Of a stretch of DNA of 64,000 bases, positions 9,430-18,359 are shown in pieces (position 1 is the stretch's first letter; every line of letters starts with the position of its first letter). The notes beneath the pieces were generated by a model. It worked only from the letters and a program-made list of their open reading frames with translations. It made no database searches and had not been told where the DNA came from. Both the position numbers and the translations under genes were made by a program. The DNA comes from Frigoriglobus tundricola (GTDB lineage: Bacteria; Planctomycetota; Planctomycetia; Gemmatales; Gemmataceae), in the NCBI RefSeq assembly GCF_013128195.2, contig NZ_CP053452.2:1612001-1676000 (forward strand), read 5' to 3'.

Positions 9430-10581
9430 CTATTTGGGTGCCGGCCCTCGGCTCCCGCCCGGCATCTCGATCACTTTGGGATCGACTGTGAGTCCCGGGC
9501 GCACCTGCTGCAGGCCGGTGACGACCACGCGCTCGCCCGGCGCCAGCCCGTCGGTCACCTCGCGCAGGCCGTCGTGGACCGCCCCGACGGAAACCCGCCG
9601 CACGGCCACCTGGTTCGCGTCGTCGACGACGTACACGACCTTCTGGCCCTGGTCGGTGTCGAAGGCCCGGTCGCTCACCAGCAGGGCCTTGTGGGGCCGG
9701 CCGATGGGCACCCGCACGCGGCCGAAGACGCCGGGGAGGAGCACCTGTTCGGCGTTGGGGAACACGCCCCGGAGCCGGAGGGTTCCGGTCTTCGGGTTGA
9801 CCTGATTTTCCACGAAGTGGATGGTGCCCCGGTGCGGGAACCCGTCCTCGTTCGTGACGCCCAGGGACAAGGGGTAGTTGCCCCCGCGGGGGGCGTCCGA
9901 CTTGCCCGCGCGGACCAGTTGCCGGACCCGCATGGCGGTGCTCTCGTCGGAGTCGAAGTAGGCGTACATCGGGTCGACCGACACCACGGTCGTCAGCAGG
10001 CTGCCCCCGTTCTGGTCGCCCGCCTGGATCAAATTCCCCACGGTGACGACGTAGCGGCTGGCGCGGCCGGCGACCGGGGCGGTGACCTTCGTGTAGTCGA
10101 GGTCCAGTTGGCGGGCCGCGACCACGGCCTTGCTGGCCTCGATGTTGGCCTTCGTGACGTCCCGGGCAGCGCGCGACTTGTCCAGGTCCGCCCGCGAGCC
10201 GACCCCCTTATCGAACGAACTCTTATTCCGCTGGTATTCGGACTCGTCGAACTCCAACTGGGCCTCGTCCTGGCGGACCTTCGCCTTCGCCTGGTTCAAC
10301 AGGGCCTCATACGGCCGGGGGTCGATCTCGAAGAGCACGTCCCCCGCCTTGACCATGTCCCCCTCCTTGAAGTTGACCTTCTGCAGGTAGCCCCACACAT
10401 GGGACCGCACCTCGACGGAGTCGACTGCGGCGGTCCGGGCGGTGAAGTCCGCGTAGTCGCTCACTTCGCGCTCGACGGGGCGGCTGACGGAGACCGATAC
10501 GGGCGGCGCGTCCGCCGGCTTCGACGGCCCCCGGACGCAGCCCACCAGGCCGATACAAATTCCGAGAATGAGACAGCGCAT
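9430..10581 (-). CDS. RND efflux periplasmic adaptor (membrane fusion) lipoprotein
   Basis: This adaptor (383 aa) links the RND permease to an outer-membrane channel. From the ATG at 10581 the N-terminus is a lipoprotein signal with lipobox GLVGC; the longer frame to 10632 adds a basic extension that would spoil it. A HlyD-like barrel-sandwich segment follows (VWGYLQKVNFKEGDMVKAGD, with FEIDPRPYEALLNQAKA), then a coiled-coil hairpin around RQDEAQLEFDESEYQRNKSS and the second lipoyl half (VTAPVAGRASRYVVTVGNL). The gene precedes and is presumably co-transcribed with the permease. Confidence 0.94.
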   Translation of the reverse strand: MRCLILGICIGLVGCVRGPSKPADAPPVSVSVSRPVEREVSDYADFTARTAAVDSVEVRSHVWGYLQKVNFKEGDMVKAGDVLFEIDPRPYEALLNQAKAKVRQDEAQLEFDESEYQRNKSSFDKGVGSRADLDKSRAARDVTKANIEASKAVVAARQLDLDYTKVTAPVAGRASRYVVTVGNLIQAGDQNGGSLLTTVVSVDPMYAYFDSDESTAMRVRQLVRAGKSDAPRGGNYPLSLGVTNEDGFPHRGTIHFVENQVNPKTGTLRLRGVFPNAEQVLLPGVFGRVRVPIGRPHKALLVSDRAFDTDQGQKVVYVVDDANQVAVRRVSVGAVHDGLREVTDGLAPGERVVVTGLQQVRPGLTVDPKVIEMPGGSRGPAPK

Positions 10582-10698
10582 GACCTTTCCCTTCACCCGC
10601 CGAGGAAGGCGCTTGAGCAAGGAAGCCAGCACACGAATACCCCGTGCCGGGAAGCCACCCGGTATCGATGACCACCACCGCGCTGCCCCGATAACCCG

Positions 10699-11897
10699 TC
10701 ACGTCGGACCGACCGAACCGGCCGGTTGCAGAGAACCGGCGGTTTTCGGACCCGAACTCAGCGGCCATTTCCGCGCCGCGAACTCCGAGACGGCGAGCGC
10801 GAGCCCGATCAGAACGGCCCCCACGAAGCCCAGGTTGTGCGCCCCGGCGGTCTCGATCCCCGCCGCTCCGACCACGCCAGCGGTAGCAACGCCGACGTAG
10901 GTACTGGCCGTGTTGAGGCCCAGGACGACGGGCGCGATCGACGGGGCCAAGCCGACCAGCCGGTACTGCTGCGGGACCAGGACGCCCCAGCCACACGCGC
11001 CCCAGACGGCGATTACGGGGGCGGCGGTTCCGATCCACCCGCCCGCCCAGGGCGTCAGGGCGATGTCCATGGCCAGGATTGCCAGCATCGTCACCAGAAC
11101 CCAGCGCGAACCGATCGAGTCGATCATGCGGCCGGCGGACAGGTTGGAGAGCGTACCGCAGGTGCCCCAAAGGACGAGCAGGGCTCCGAGCACGACCGCG
11201 TTCTCTCCGGTGGCGCGGTCGAAGACCACGGCGAAGTAGGTGTACACGGTGAAGATGCCGCTCATGGCCAGCGCCGTCGTCGCGAGCGTCGCGACGATCC
11301 GCTTGTCGGCAAGGGGCGCGAGGCGCCGGCCGAGGGTGATCTGCGGCGGCAGGGGCAGTTCCTTCAACAGGAGCGCCACGCCGATCCCGGCGGCCGCGCC
11401 GAGTAACGCGACGAACACCAGCGTCCACCGCCAGTCACCAGCGGCCCCGATGACCGTCCCGATCGGCGCGCCCAAGGCCGTTGCGGAGGTGAGTCCGGCG
11501 GCGACGACCGAAAGGGCGAGCCCCCGCCGTTCGGGGGAACCAGGAGCGTGGCGACCCCGGTGGCGGTGGGCGCGAACATCGCGGCCCCGAGCCCGGCGAG
11601 CGCCCGCGTCGCCAGCGCGATTCCGAACGTCGGGGCCGCGGCCGTGCCGACATTGGCGACCACGAAAACCGTGAGCGCCGCGAGCAACAGGCGCTTCCGG
11701 GGCACGCCCGCGGCGAGGGCCGCGACCGTCGGCGACAGCAGCGCGTAAGAGATCGCGTACACCGTCGTCATCTGGCCCGCGGCGCCGACGCTGATGTCGA
11801 ACCCGCGCGCGACCTGGGGCAGGATGCCGGCCACAACGAAGCTGTCGGTCCCCAGAGCGAACATGCCGAGGGCAAGTACGAGCAGGCGGTGGTCCAT
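10699..11897 (-). pseudogene. MFS drug/sugar exporter, interrupted by one frameshift
   Basis: Two overlapping frames together make one ~400-aa, 12-helix major facilitator protein of the arabinose-efflux/drug-exporter type. The N-terminal half starts at 11897 (MDHRLLVLALGMFALGTDSF) and runs through ATLLVPPN. The C-terminal half continues from about 11530 with ALGAPIGTVIGAAGDWRW to 10699. The switch falls at a run of five G on the plus strand (11533..11537, C on the coding strand). One more C would restore the normal PPERRGLAL reading. This is either a recent -1 frameshift or a sequencing error in a homopolymer. It lies head to head with the GlxA-type regulator. Confidence 0.85.
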
Positions 11898-12201
11898 TAC
11901 CAGTCCCTCAGTACCTCTTGCGCGATCCGTGTCAACGGCACTTGCCCCGGACAGGTGCTCCCAGTACGTAACGGACCCTCCGCGCCCGGCGGCTCGCGCC
12001 GGTCGTTCGCCTCCGCGCCGGATCCAGATGCGCCCGGTGATTTGTCGCGTCCGAGTTGCCCTTCCGCTAACCCCAGCCACCGACTTTCGTCGCGCAGCTA
12101 TATAGTTCTATACTCGCAGTAACGGTTGAAAAATGACATAAACACAGCAAATTCTGCCATGTTGCGATTGGCACCGGGGGATGCTGGAGGGGGACTCAGT
12201 T
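11898..12201. promoter_or_regulatory. Divergent intergenic region between the MFS gene and the glxA-like gene
   Basis: This 304-bp gap separates divergently transcribed genes and must contain both promoters. An AT-rich patch at about 12098..12170 stands out from the GC-rich surroundings and is the likely promoter area. The short quasi-palindrome CTATATAGTTCTATA is found at about 12100. No convincing operator pair or consensus boxes can be assigned by eye. Confidence 0.35.
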
Positions 12202-13155
12202 GTGGCGAAGCGTAGCGTGGTGTTGGTGTGTTTCGAAGGGGTACAGGGGCTCGATCTGGTCGGCCCGTGGGAGGTGTTCGTCGAGGCCGGGGCCGACCAG
12301 TACGCTCTGCGGGTGGCGACCGTGGGCGGTGGTCCGTTTCTGTCCAGTTCGGGGCTCCGGCTGAGCGCCGACGATCTGTCACGGGTGCGGGAACCGATCG
12401 ACACGCTACTGGTAGCCGGCGGGCAGGGGATCGACACCGCGGTCGCCAACCCGGCCTTCGTCGGGCCGATCAAGCGCCTTGCCGCGACTGCCCGGCGGGT
12501 CGGGTCGATCTGCACCGGGGCGTTCGCCTTGGCCGCGGCCGGGTTGCTGAACGGACGGCGCGCCACCACCCACTGGGGATGGTGCGAGCGACTGGCCCGG
12601 GAGTACCCGCTCGTAGCTGTCGACCCGGACCCGATCTTCGTCAAGGACGGGAACGTGTACACTTCGGCCGGGGTGACGGCTGGGATGGACTTGGCTCTGG
12701 CGCTGGTCGAAGAGGATCTCGGCCGGAAAGCGGCGATGTGGGCGGCCCGCAGGTTGGTGCTGTTCGTTCGCCGACCGGGGGGCCAGGCGCAGTTCTCGGC
12801 GGCGCTCGAACTCCAGGCGGCCGATCGGGAGCCGCTCCGCGACCTGCAAGCGTGGATCGTCGCTAACCCGGCGGCTGATCTGTCGGTCGATAACCTCGCT
12901 GCGCGGGTCCACATGAGTCCGCGGAACTTCGCCCGGGCGTTCGCGCGGCAGGTTGGCACCACCCCGGCCCGGTACGTCGAGCGGGTGCGGGTAGAGGCTG
13001 CGCGGCGGCGGCTTGAGGAGTCCCCTGACACTCTGGAACTCGTGGCGGCGCAGTGCGGTTTTGGGAGCGGCAACTCGATGCGGCGCTCGTTCCTGCGGAT
13101 CGTGAAGGTGCCTCCGGCCGACTACCGCGCCCGGTTCCGGTCAGCGGGTTCATAA
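12202..13155 (+). CDS. GlxA family transcriptional regulator (DJ-1/PfpI plus AraC helix-turn-helix)
   Basis: This 317-aa regulator joins an N-terminal DJ-1/PfpI-like domain (residues ~5-185) to a C-terminal AraC/XylS DNA-binding domain (~215-310). The former has VLVCFEGVQGLDLVGPWEVF and the nucleophile-elbow segment GSICTGAFALAAAG. The latter has LAARVHMSPRNFARAFARQV and CGFGSGNSMRRSFLRIV. A GTG at 12202 is preferred over the ATG 21 nt upstream because GGAGGGGG lies 8 nt before it. It is divergent from the broken MFS exporter and may have controlled it; this is inference from position only. Confidence 0.92.
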   Translation: MAKRSVVLVCFEGVQGLDLVGPWEVFVEAGADQYALRVATVGGGPFLSSSGLRLSADDLSRVREPIDTLLVAGGQGIDTAVANPAFVGPIKRLAATARRVGSICTGAFALAAAGLLNGRRATTHWGWCERLAREYPLVAVDPDPIFVKDGNVYTSAGVTAGMDLALALVEEDLGRKAAMWAARRLVLFVRRPGGQAQFSAALELQAADREPLRDLQAWIVANPAADLSVDNLAARVHMSPRNFARAFARQVGTTPARYVERVRVEAARRRLEESPDTLELVAAQCGFGSGNSMRRSFLRIVKVPPADYRARFRSAGS

Positions 13156-13429
13156 ATCCTTTTGGCGAGGTGGAATGCTGCGACTCAAGAGCAGCGCGGC
13201 CGGGACGTCGTGATAGCCGGAGGGTCTAAACTGTCAGGTCAGCACCTGCGCTGTTCATTCTTCCGCTACTTCGCGAGACGCCAAACAATCGATGCAGACC
13301 GGGTCGCAATAGGGTCGCAAATGGACGCCCGGTGGGGCCAAAACCTGCCGACCGGTGACTACGGATGCCTAATCGCCAAGCTCGCGGAAACGCTGAGAAC
13401 TCAAGGCGATAGACCGCTTTCGTCGGGTT

Positions 13430-13503
13430 TGCCTGGGGATGCTCAAAATCGCGCCCTGCAGATTTTGGTTCTCTTTGTCCTGGTTCGAATCCAGGCCGGG
13501 TAA
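13430..13503 (+). tRNA. tRNA-Gln(UUG)-like sequence, probably degenerate
   Basis: A cloverleaf can be drawn without using any gene call. The acceptor TGCCTGG pairs over 7 bp (two G-U) with CCGGGTA at 13496..13502. The T arm is CCTGG-TTCGAAT-CCAGG, which is perfect. The anticodon loop TTTTGGT at 13463..13469 has UUG as anticodon, exactly the loop of many tRNA-Gln genes. Against a working gene, the anticodon stem GCAGA/TCTCT has a C-C mismatch and the D arm is about 3 nt too long and lacks the conserved GG. CCA is not encoded. I read it as a tRNA-Gln pseudogene or the tRNA-like end of an integrated element. It lies 340 bp before an insertion sequence. Confidence 0.55.
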
Positions 13504-13841
13504 CTTTAAATTGTTGCAGCCAATTGACTTATACGAATCTAATTCCAGTCGACCTCAAGAGATTAACCTCTCTTTGTTCTGTGTCGATTCTGGACTGGGT
13601 AGCTCAAGAAAACACAGAGAACAAGGTGATTCGGCGAGTCGAACGAGTAAGCATACGAAGGCGAACCGATGAAAGTACACCTAAAATAAACCTACCTCGG
13701 CAATGCCTCTCGGATCGCCAGTACACGGCTCTCGTGATCAGCAACGAGTCTGACACTTCCGGCGAACGAAGCGTTTCAGCCGATGCCTTCTTTGAGTCGC
13801 GCTCGCCCCGTCGAACCACAAAACCGATGTACCCTACTGAC

Positions 13842-13857
13842 CAGGCCATTCACGGTG
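13842..13857. repeat. Left terminal inverted repeat of the IS4-type element
   Basis: Sixteen bases, CAGGCCATTCACGGTG, are matched perfectly in inverted orientation at the right end. They lie 64 bp upstream of the transposase start codon. Confidence 0.9.
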
Positions 13858-13921
13858 AGCGGTTCCAATCATAAGCCATCCCCACCCTTTTGTTTAGGCC
13901 GATTCAGCGGCAGAGGACGCC

Positions 13922-15313
13922 GTGATTCAGAGTCCGATATTCGATCAGTTTGTGAACCACAGCCCGCTCAGCGTGATGTCGCGTGCGACGATCGAGCGGG
14001 TGTTCTCGACGTCGTCCCTCGACGCGTTGTTTGACCGCGTCGCCGATGCGGGTTACACCCGCGAGCTCTTATTCTCGACCGTCGTGGATCTGATGAGCCG
14101 GGTTGTGTTCCGGAAGGCTCCGCATGTCCAATCGGCCTACCAGCAGCGGGCCGAGCAGATCCCGGTCACGCTCAAGAGCGTCTATGAGAAGCTCCAGAAC
14201 ATCGAACCGGTCGTCTCCGCCGAGTTGGTGCGCCACGTCACCGGACGGTGTTACGACGTGATTGCCGAGATGGGCGGGACCCGCACGCCTCTGCTGGCCG
14301 GTCGGCGGGTCCGCATCCTCGACGGCAACCACTTGGCGGCCACACAGAAAAGGCTCCAGGTTACCCGCGGGCACACGGCCGGGCCACTCCCGGGGCAGGC
14401 TCTGGCCATCCTCGATCCGCAGGCGATGGTCATCGCCGATCTGATCCCCTGTGAGGACGCCCACACCCAAGAACGCGCCCTGCTCGGCCAAGTTCTCGCC
14501 AAGGTGGATATTGGCGAAGTGTGGGTCGGCGACCGGAACTTCTGCACGCTCGAGTTCCTCTGCGAACTCGAGCAGAAGGAGGCGTTCTTCGTCATCCGCC
14601 GGCACGGGAACACGACCATCGAGGCGGAGCCGGGGGTTGATTGGGGGGCGGAGGTCGAGACCGAAACGGGGTGGGTCCGCGAGCGTCGGGTGTGGTTGTG
14701 TGTGGGTGGGCGGCGGGTGTTGGAGGTGCGTTGCGTCCGCGTGCGGTTGAGGCGGCCGACCGAGGACGGGGATGTCGCGATCGAGGTGCTCACGAACCTA
14801 CCGGTCGAGGAGGCCGACGCGGCGGCGATTGCGAACCTCTACAGGAACCGGTGGACGATCGAAGGCGCGTTCCACGAATTGACGATGTCACTGCGTTGTG
14901 AGGTGGAGACGCTGGGGTATCCGAAGGCGGCGCTGTTCGGAGTTGCGGTGGCGGTTTCGGCGTACAACGTGCTGTCGGTGCTGAAGGCGGCGTTGCGTGT
15001 GGCGCACGGCGAGGAGACGGTCGCAAACGAGGTGTCGAGTTACTACCTGGTGCTGGAGTTGTCGGCGGTCTACGCGGGCATGATGATCGCGCGGCCCGCC
15101 CCGCTGTGGTCGGGCTTCGGATCGATGCCCGTCGCGGAGTTCGCCGGCCACTTGGGTCGCTGGGCCACCCAGGTCAACATGGAGCGGATCAGGAAGTCGC
15201 CTCGCAAGCCGACCAAGAATCCGACCCCACGCATTCAAGATCCGGGACCACACGTTGCAACGGCTCGCCTACTGAACGACGCCAAGAAGAATAAAAAATC
15301 TGCGAAGAAATAG
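13922..15313 (+). CDS. IS4 family transposase (DDE)
   Basis: This 463-aa transposase has an N-terminal helical domain (~1-120) and a DDE catalytic core. D134 is in RILDGNHL, D204 in WVGDRNFCTLEF, and E314 in the YRNRWTIEGAFHEL signature (the IS4 Y-R-E motif). A beta-strand insertion between the second D and the E (~230-290) is typical of the IS4 group. The start is GTG, preceded by AGAGGACGCC. The C-terminus is lysine-rich. No frameshift or internal stop is present, so the copy looks functional. It ends 17 bp before the right inverted repeat. Confidence 0.95.
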   Translation: MIQSPIFDQFVNHSPLSVMSRATIERVFSTSSLDALFDRVADAGYTRELLFSTVVDLMSRVVFRKAPHVQSAYQQRAEQIPVTLKSVYEKLQNIEPVVSAELVRHVTGRCYDVIAEMGGTRTPLLAGRRVRILDGNHLAATQKRLQVTRGHTAGPLPGQALAILDPQAMVIADLIPCEDAHTQERALLGQVLAKVDIGEVWVGDRNFCTLEFLCELEQKEAFFVIRRHGNTTIEAEPGVDWGAEVETETGWVRERRVWLCVGGRRVLEVRCVRVRLRRPTEDGDVAIEVLTNLPVEEADAAAIANLYRNRWTIEGAFHELTMSLRCEVETLGYPKAALFGVAVAVSAYNVLSVLKAALRVAHGEETVANEVSSYYLVLELSAVYAGMMIARPAPLWSGFGSMPVAEFAGHLGRWATQVNMERIRKSPRKPTKNPTPRIQDPGPHVATARLLNDAKKNKKSAKK

Positions 15314-15329
15314 ATCGCACAGCGATACC

Positions 15330-15345
15330 CACCGTGAATGGCCTG
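15330..15345. repeat. Right terminal inverted repeat of the IS4-type element
   Basis: The 16-bp sequence CACCGTGAATGGCCTG is the exact reverse complement of the left end. Confidence 0.9.
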
Positions 15346-15420
15346 ACCTTAGGTTCATAACAGGCTCTAGTTGAACCCGGCGGACTTCACGCGGGCCTAC
15401 AGGCCGGCGGGGAGTCGGTT

Positions 15421-15562
15421 AAAACCACAGGACGCCAAGCGACGACAAAGACCCTCCACGAGCAGCGGAGAGGGGAATGACTCCCCCCTCACTTACTACA
15501 GTGCCTCTTTTTCTCGGTTTTGTTTTCTGTCTGTACTCTCTGTGACTCTGTGGTTAATTCTG
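15421..15562. repeat. Imperfect inverted repeat of the ACCACAG/CTGTGGT type
   Basis: The gap between the IS and the TPR lipoprotein gene begins with TTAAAACCACAGGACGCC and ends with CTCTGTGGTTAATTC, which can pair over about 10-12 bp. The interior is lower in GC than the neighbours and holds no gene. It resembles the CCACAAAG-type palindromes in the nuo operon and a short one at about 13565..13625 (TTTGTTCTGTG against CACAGAGAACAAGG). Confidence 0.6.
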
Positions 15563-15573
15563 CGGCCTTTGTC

Positions 15574-16431
15574 TCATGGCGCCGGCTGCGTGTCGCTCGC
15601 TTGCCGAATGCCGTTCGGGTCGTTGGGCTGATCGAGTTCGGCCAGGAACCCCTGGGCCGGGACGAAGTTCGGGTCGGCCTTCAGCGCGAGTTGCAACTGC
15701 ACGCGGCTCGCGTCGGCGTGCCCCATGTGGTCGAGGAGCCCGGCCAGGTTGTGCCGGGCCTGGGCCTCGGGCATGATCTGGCACAGCGCCGCGAATGCGT
15801 CGTCCCACCGGCCGGCGAACGCCTCACAGAACCCGAGTGTTTTCTTCACCGCCCGGTTCTCCGGGTCGATCTTCAGCGCGAACTCGCACCACGCCACCGC
15901 ACCCGGCCAGTCCTTCCACCGGGCGTGCGCTAGGGCCACCTCGTGGGCCACGCCCGCGTCGCTCGGGTACAGGGTCAGGTACTTCTTGTACACCTCCAGT
16001 GCCCGGTCCCGGTCCCCGAGCCGCGCGTAGTACCGGGCCATCCCGGTCAGCGCCGCCTTGCTCTTGGGGTCCTGGGCCAGCGCCTTCTGGTACCCGGTCC
16101 GCGCCAGGTCCAGAAGCGCCTCCTTGTTCCCGGGCGTCTTCTCGTCCAGGGCCGCCTCCAGCCGCACGTCCGCCACCGCCACCAGCGATTCCGCCGACGC
16201 CGGGCGCTTACTGTTGTCCGCCAGCTCCACCGGGGTGGTCGGGCCGCGCGACCCGCCCCAGAGCGACCGGGAGCTGCCGCTGCCGTTCACCGGCATGTTG
16301 ACCATCTGGACCCCGCCCGGGTCCGGCATCGGCCCGAACGGGGTCTGCTGGGTCGCGTTCCGGTTGCACCCGAGGGCCGCGGCCATCAGGCCGCCGAGGG
16401 CGCACCACCGGCGAAACGTTCGGCCGTCCAT
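15574..16431 (-). CDS. TPR-repeat lipoprotein, TadD-like
   Basis: This 285-aa protein has a lipoprotein signal (lipobox AALGC, residues ~18-22) followed by at least four tetratricopeptide-like repeats, e.g. LLDLARTGYQKALAQDPKSK, MARYYARLGDRDRALEVYKK and WAVAWCEFALKID-like segments. SD-like GAGGTAGG precedes the ATG. As the last gene of the minus-strand tad run it fits TadD, the TPR lipoprotein that helps secretin assembly in tad systems; that assignment rests on domain type plus position. The N-terminal third after the cysteine is Pro/Gly/Ser-rich linker. It probably sits on the outer-membrane inner face. Confidence 0.85.
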   Translation of the reverse strand: MDGRTFRRWCALGGLMAAALGCNRNATQQTPFGPMPDPGGVQMVNMPVNGSGSSRSLWGGSRGPTTPVELADNSKRPASAESLVAVADVRLEAALDEKTPGNKEALLDLARTGYQKALAQDPKSKAALTGMARYYARLGDRDRALEVYKKYLTLYPSDAGVAHEVALAHARWKDWPGAVAWCEFALKIDPENRAVKKTLGFCEAFAGRWDDAFAALCQIMPEAQARHNLAGLLDHMGHADASRVQLQLALKADPNFVPAQGFLAELDQPNDPNGIRQASDTQPAP

Positions 16432-16549
16432 GACCTACCTCGGTATAAGTGTTTGGTTTTTCGTGTCCCGCGTATCTGGCGTCCGCTCCCGGTGGCCGCC
16501 TCGCCCCGGCGGCCGCCGCACCACCCCCCGCCGGACACGAAGCACAAAC

Positions 16550-17899
16550 TCAAGTGAACTCGGCGATGAAACTGGCCGAGGCTTCGACCATCAGGTCGCG
16601 CGTTAAATGCACGGGCTGCCGTCTGTATCGGCAGATGGACTGGACCGTTTCCAGCAAATCGCGGCAGTCGGACGCCCGCGGCGTGCGGCCCTTGGTGTAG
16701 TAGCGCTCGTACAGGTAGTCCACCGCGGTCACGTCGTAGTTCATCCCGAGCCGCTTGCAGTTGGACGCGAAGATCCGCTCGTACACGTCCCGCTGCGGGG
16801 CGTTGATGCCCACCTTGTGCCGGATGCGGCGCAGGAACGCGTCGTCCACCAGCGCCTTCGGGTCCATGTTGGTGCTGAAGATGATGAGCTGTTCGAACGG
16901 CACCTGGAACTTCTTCCCGCTCGCCACGGTGAGGAAGTCGTGCCGGTCCTCCAGCGGCAGGATCCACCGGTTCAGCAGGTCCTTCGGGCTGACCAGTTGG
17001 CGCCCGAAGTCGTCGATCAGGAACACGCCGCCGTTGGCCTTGAAGTGGATCGGCGCCTGGTAGAACTTGGACTCGGCGTTGTACCGCAGGTCGAGCATCT
17101 GGAGGTTCAGCTCGCCGCCGGTCACGATCACCGGGCGGCGGATCCGCACCCAGCGCCGGTCCACCGCGCCGGTCGAGAGCAGCTTGCGGACGGTCGCATC
17201 GGCGTCGTCCACCAGTTCGTCGGCCGTGTCGTCGATGACGTGCAGCGACGGGTCGAAGACGGTGATGATGTTGTTATCGGCGACGAACGCGTACGGGATG
17301 TAGATGGACCCGCCGGCGGTGTTCATGAAGTCGCCGATGGCCCGCGCCATGGCGGTCTTGCCGTTGCCCGGCGGGCCGTAGATGAACACCGACCGGCCGC
17401 TGATGATTGCCGGGCCGATGTTGTTGAACATCTCCTCCTTGAGGACCAGGTGCCCGAACGGGGCCTTGAGCGATTCCGGGTAGCACTGGAGCCCGGTCAC
17501 CGTCTGCCGGTAGCACTGCTCGACGTAGTCCTCCAGGGGCACCGGGGCCGGGCCGACGTACGCGCACTGCTCCATCGCCGCCCGCGCCCGGTCGCGGCCC
17601 AGGTCGGTCAGGCTGAACCGGTAGCTCACGTCGCCGACGAGGTCGCCGCCGTCCACCTGGATCAGCTTCTCGTCCTTGAGGAACCGCACCGATTCGCGGA
17701 TCACCTTGAACGGCAGGCACAGGTACTGGCTCAGGTCGCGCCCGATCGTCACCCCGCGCGTGTACACCGTGCGGAGGATCATGTCGCAGACGAACCCGGT
17801 CGTCAGCCCGGACTCCTTGAGCGACTCCGGCGACACCGGCGCTTCCGGGACCGGGTTGCCCTCCCACTCCGCGACCGCGCTGTGCCGACTCAGGCCCAT
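16550..17899 (-). CDS. AAA family ATPase associated with the tad locus
   Basis: This 449-aa cytoplasmic ATPase has an N-terminal winged-helix-like region (~20-100: LPFKVIRESVRFLKDEKLIQV). The AAA core has Walker A GPPGNGKTAMARAIGDF (~175-191), Walker B GGVFLIDDFGRQ (~291), a sensor-1-like IIFSTNMDP and an arginine-finger region FLRRIRHKVGI. It is not a secretion-type GspE ATPase, since CpaF is encoded separately. It lies 118 bp upstream of the TPR lipoprotein gene and 120 bp downstream of the 77-aa gene. A remodelling role for the pilus machine is inference from position. It might also act on gene regulation through the winged helix. Confidence 0.88.
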   Translation of the reverse strand: MGLSRHSAVAEWEGNPVPEAPVSPESLKESGLTTGFVCDMILRTVYTRGVTIGRDLSQYLCLPFKVIRESVRFLKDEKLIQVDGGDLVGDVSYRFSLTDLGRDRARAAMEQCAYVGPAPVPLEDYVEQCYRQTVTGLQCYPESLKAPFGHLVLKEEMFNNIGPAIISGRSVFIYGPPGNGKTAMARAIGDFMNTAGGSIYIPYAFVADNNIITVFDPSLHVIDDTADELVDDADATVRKLLSTGAVDRRWVRIRRPVIVTGGELNLQMLDLRYNAESKFYQAPIHFKANGGVFLIDDFGRQLVSPKDLLNRWILPLEDRHDFLTVASGKKFQVPFEQLIIFSTNMDPKALVDDAFLRRIRHKVGINAPQRDVYERIFASNCKRLGMNYDVTAVDYLYERYYTKGRTPRASDCRDLLETVQSICRYRRQPVHLTRDLMVEASASFIAEFT

Positions 17900-18018
17900 G
17901 ATCGTCCCTCAATGTGTCTTCGGCCCCGAATCACGTGCCCTTGGCCCGGCGCGTTCGCGCCGCCGCGAACCGATGACCGGGGACGCGTGGCCCGGGACCA
18001 AGGACCCGTGTCCGATGA

Positions 18019-18252
18019 CTACTTCCGCCACTTGCCGCGGGTGATGATGAAGAGGCACACGGCGCCGAGGAACAACGCCCCCATGACGACGCCGTTCTGC
18101 TTCTGGAACACGCCGGTCCAGTGTTCGAGGAAATTCGCCCAGTACCCCGCGAAGAGGGGCGCCCGCGCGCCGGCTTCGGCCCCCGCGGCCCGCGCGGGGG
18201 CAGCGGCGACGAACAGGGCCAACACGGCGGTCGCGGCGAGGCGGAGTGGCAT
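18019..18252 (-). CDS. Small secreted/membrane protein, unknown function
   Basis: This 77-aa protein has a clear N-terminal signal peptide (RLAATAVLALFVAAAPARA) and one C-terminal transmembrane helix (VVMGALFLGAVCLFIIT) followed by basic RGKWRK. The predicted form is a small periplasm-facing, single-span inner-membrane protein. I recognise no family. It lies inside the tad run between the OmpA-like lipoprotein and the AAA ATPase and is likely co-transcribed with them. A 35-bp GC-rich palindrome (18299..18333) sits upstream. Confidence 0.65.
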   Translation of the reverse strand: MPLRLAATAVLALFVAAAPARAAGAEAGARAPLFAGYWANFLEHWTGVFQKQNGVVMGALFLGAVCLFIITRGKWRK

Positions 18253-18359
18253 TTTGGCATCCGGTTCGGGGGGCAGCCGAAGTGTAGGACACGAAACCGG
18301 GGCCGGGCGACCGGTACCGGTCAGCCCGACCCCGCAGGACGGTTCCGATTGTGCCGGGC

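Larger units (their letters stand above)
13842..15345 (+). mobile_element. IS4-type insertion sequence, apparently complete
   Basis: A 1504-bp element is bounded by identical 16-bp inverted repeats, CAGGCCATTCACGGTG at 13842..13857 and its complement at 15330..15345. It encloses one transposase gene that fills most of its length. The size, single open frame and DDE signature fit the IS4 family. I could not see a convincing target-site duplication: the flanks are ...CTACTGAC and ACCTTAGG. The copy looks intact and could be active or recently inserted. It lies in a gene-poor stretch next to the tRNA-like sequence. Confidence 0.9.

Noticed and set aside
5797-10671. A 1624-codon open frame on the plus strand
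   Set aside because: It runs antisense across the RND permease and adaptor genes. Its composition is Arg/His/Asp/Gln-rich as expected for a shadow of GC-rich coding DNA, and the minus-strand proteins have clear family motifs.
13162-13503. A 113-codon plus-strand frame after the GlxA-type gene
   Set aside because: It has no family resemblance, and it runs straight through the tRNA-like sequence.
13835-15352. Target-site duplication for the IS4-type element
   Set aside because: The bases outside the two 16-bp ends (CTACTGAC and ACCTTAGG) do not form a convincing direct repeat.
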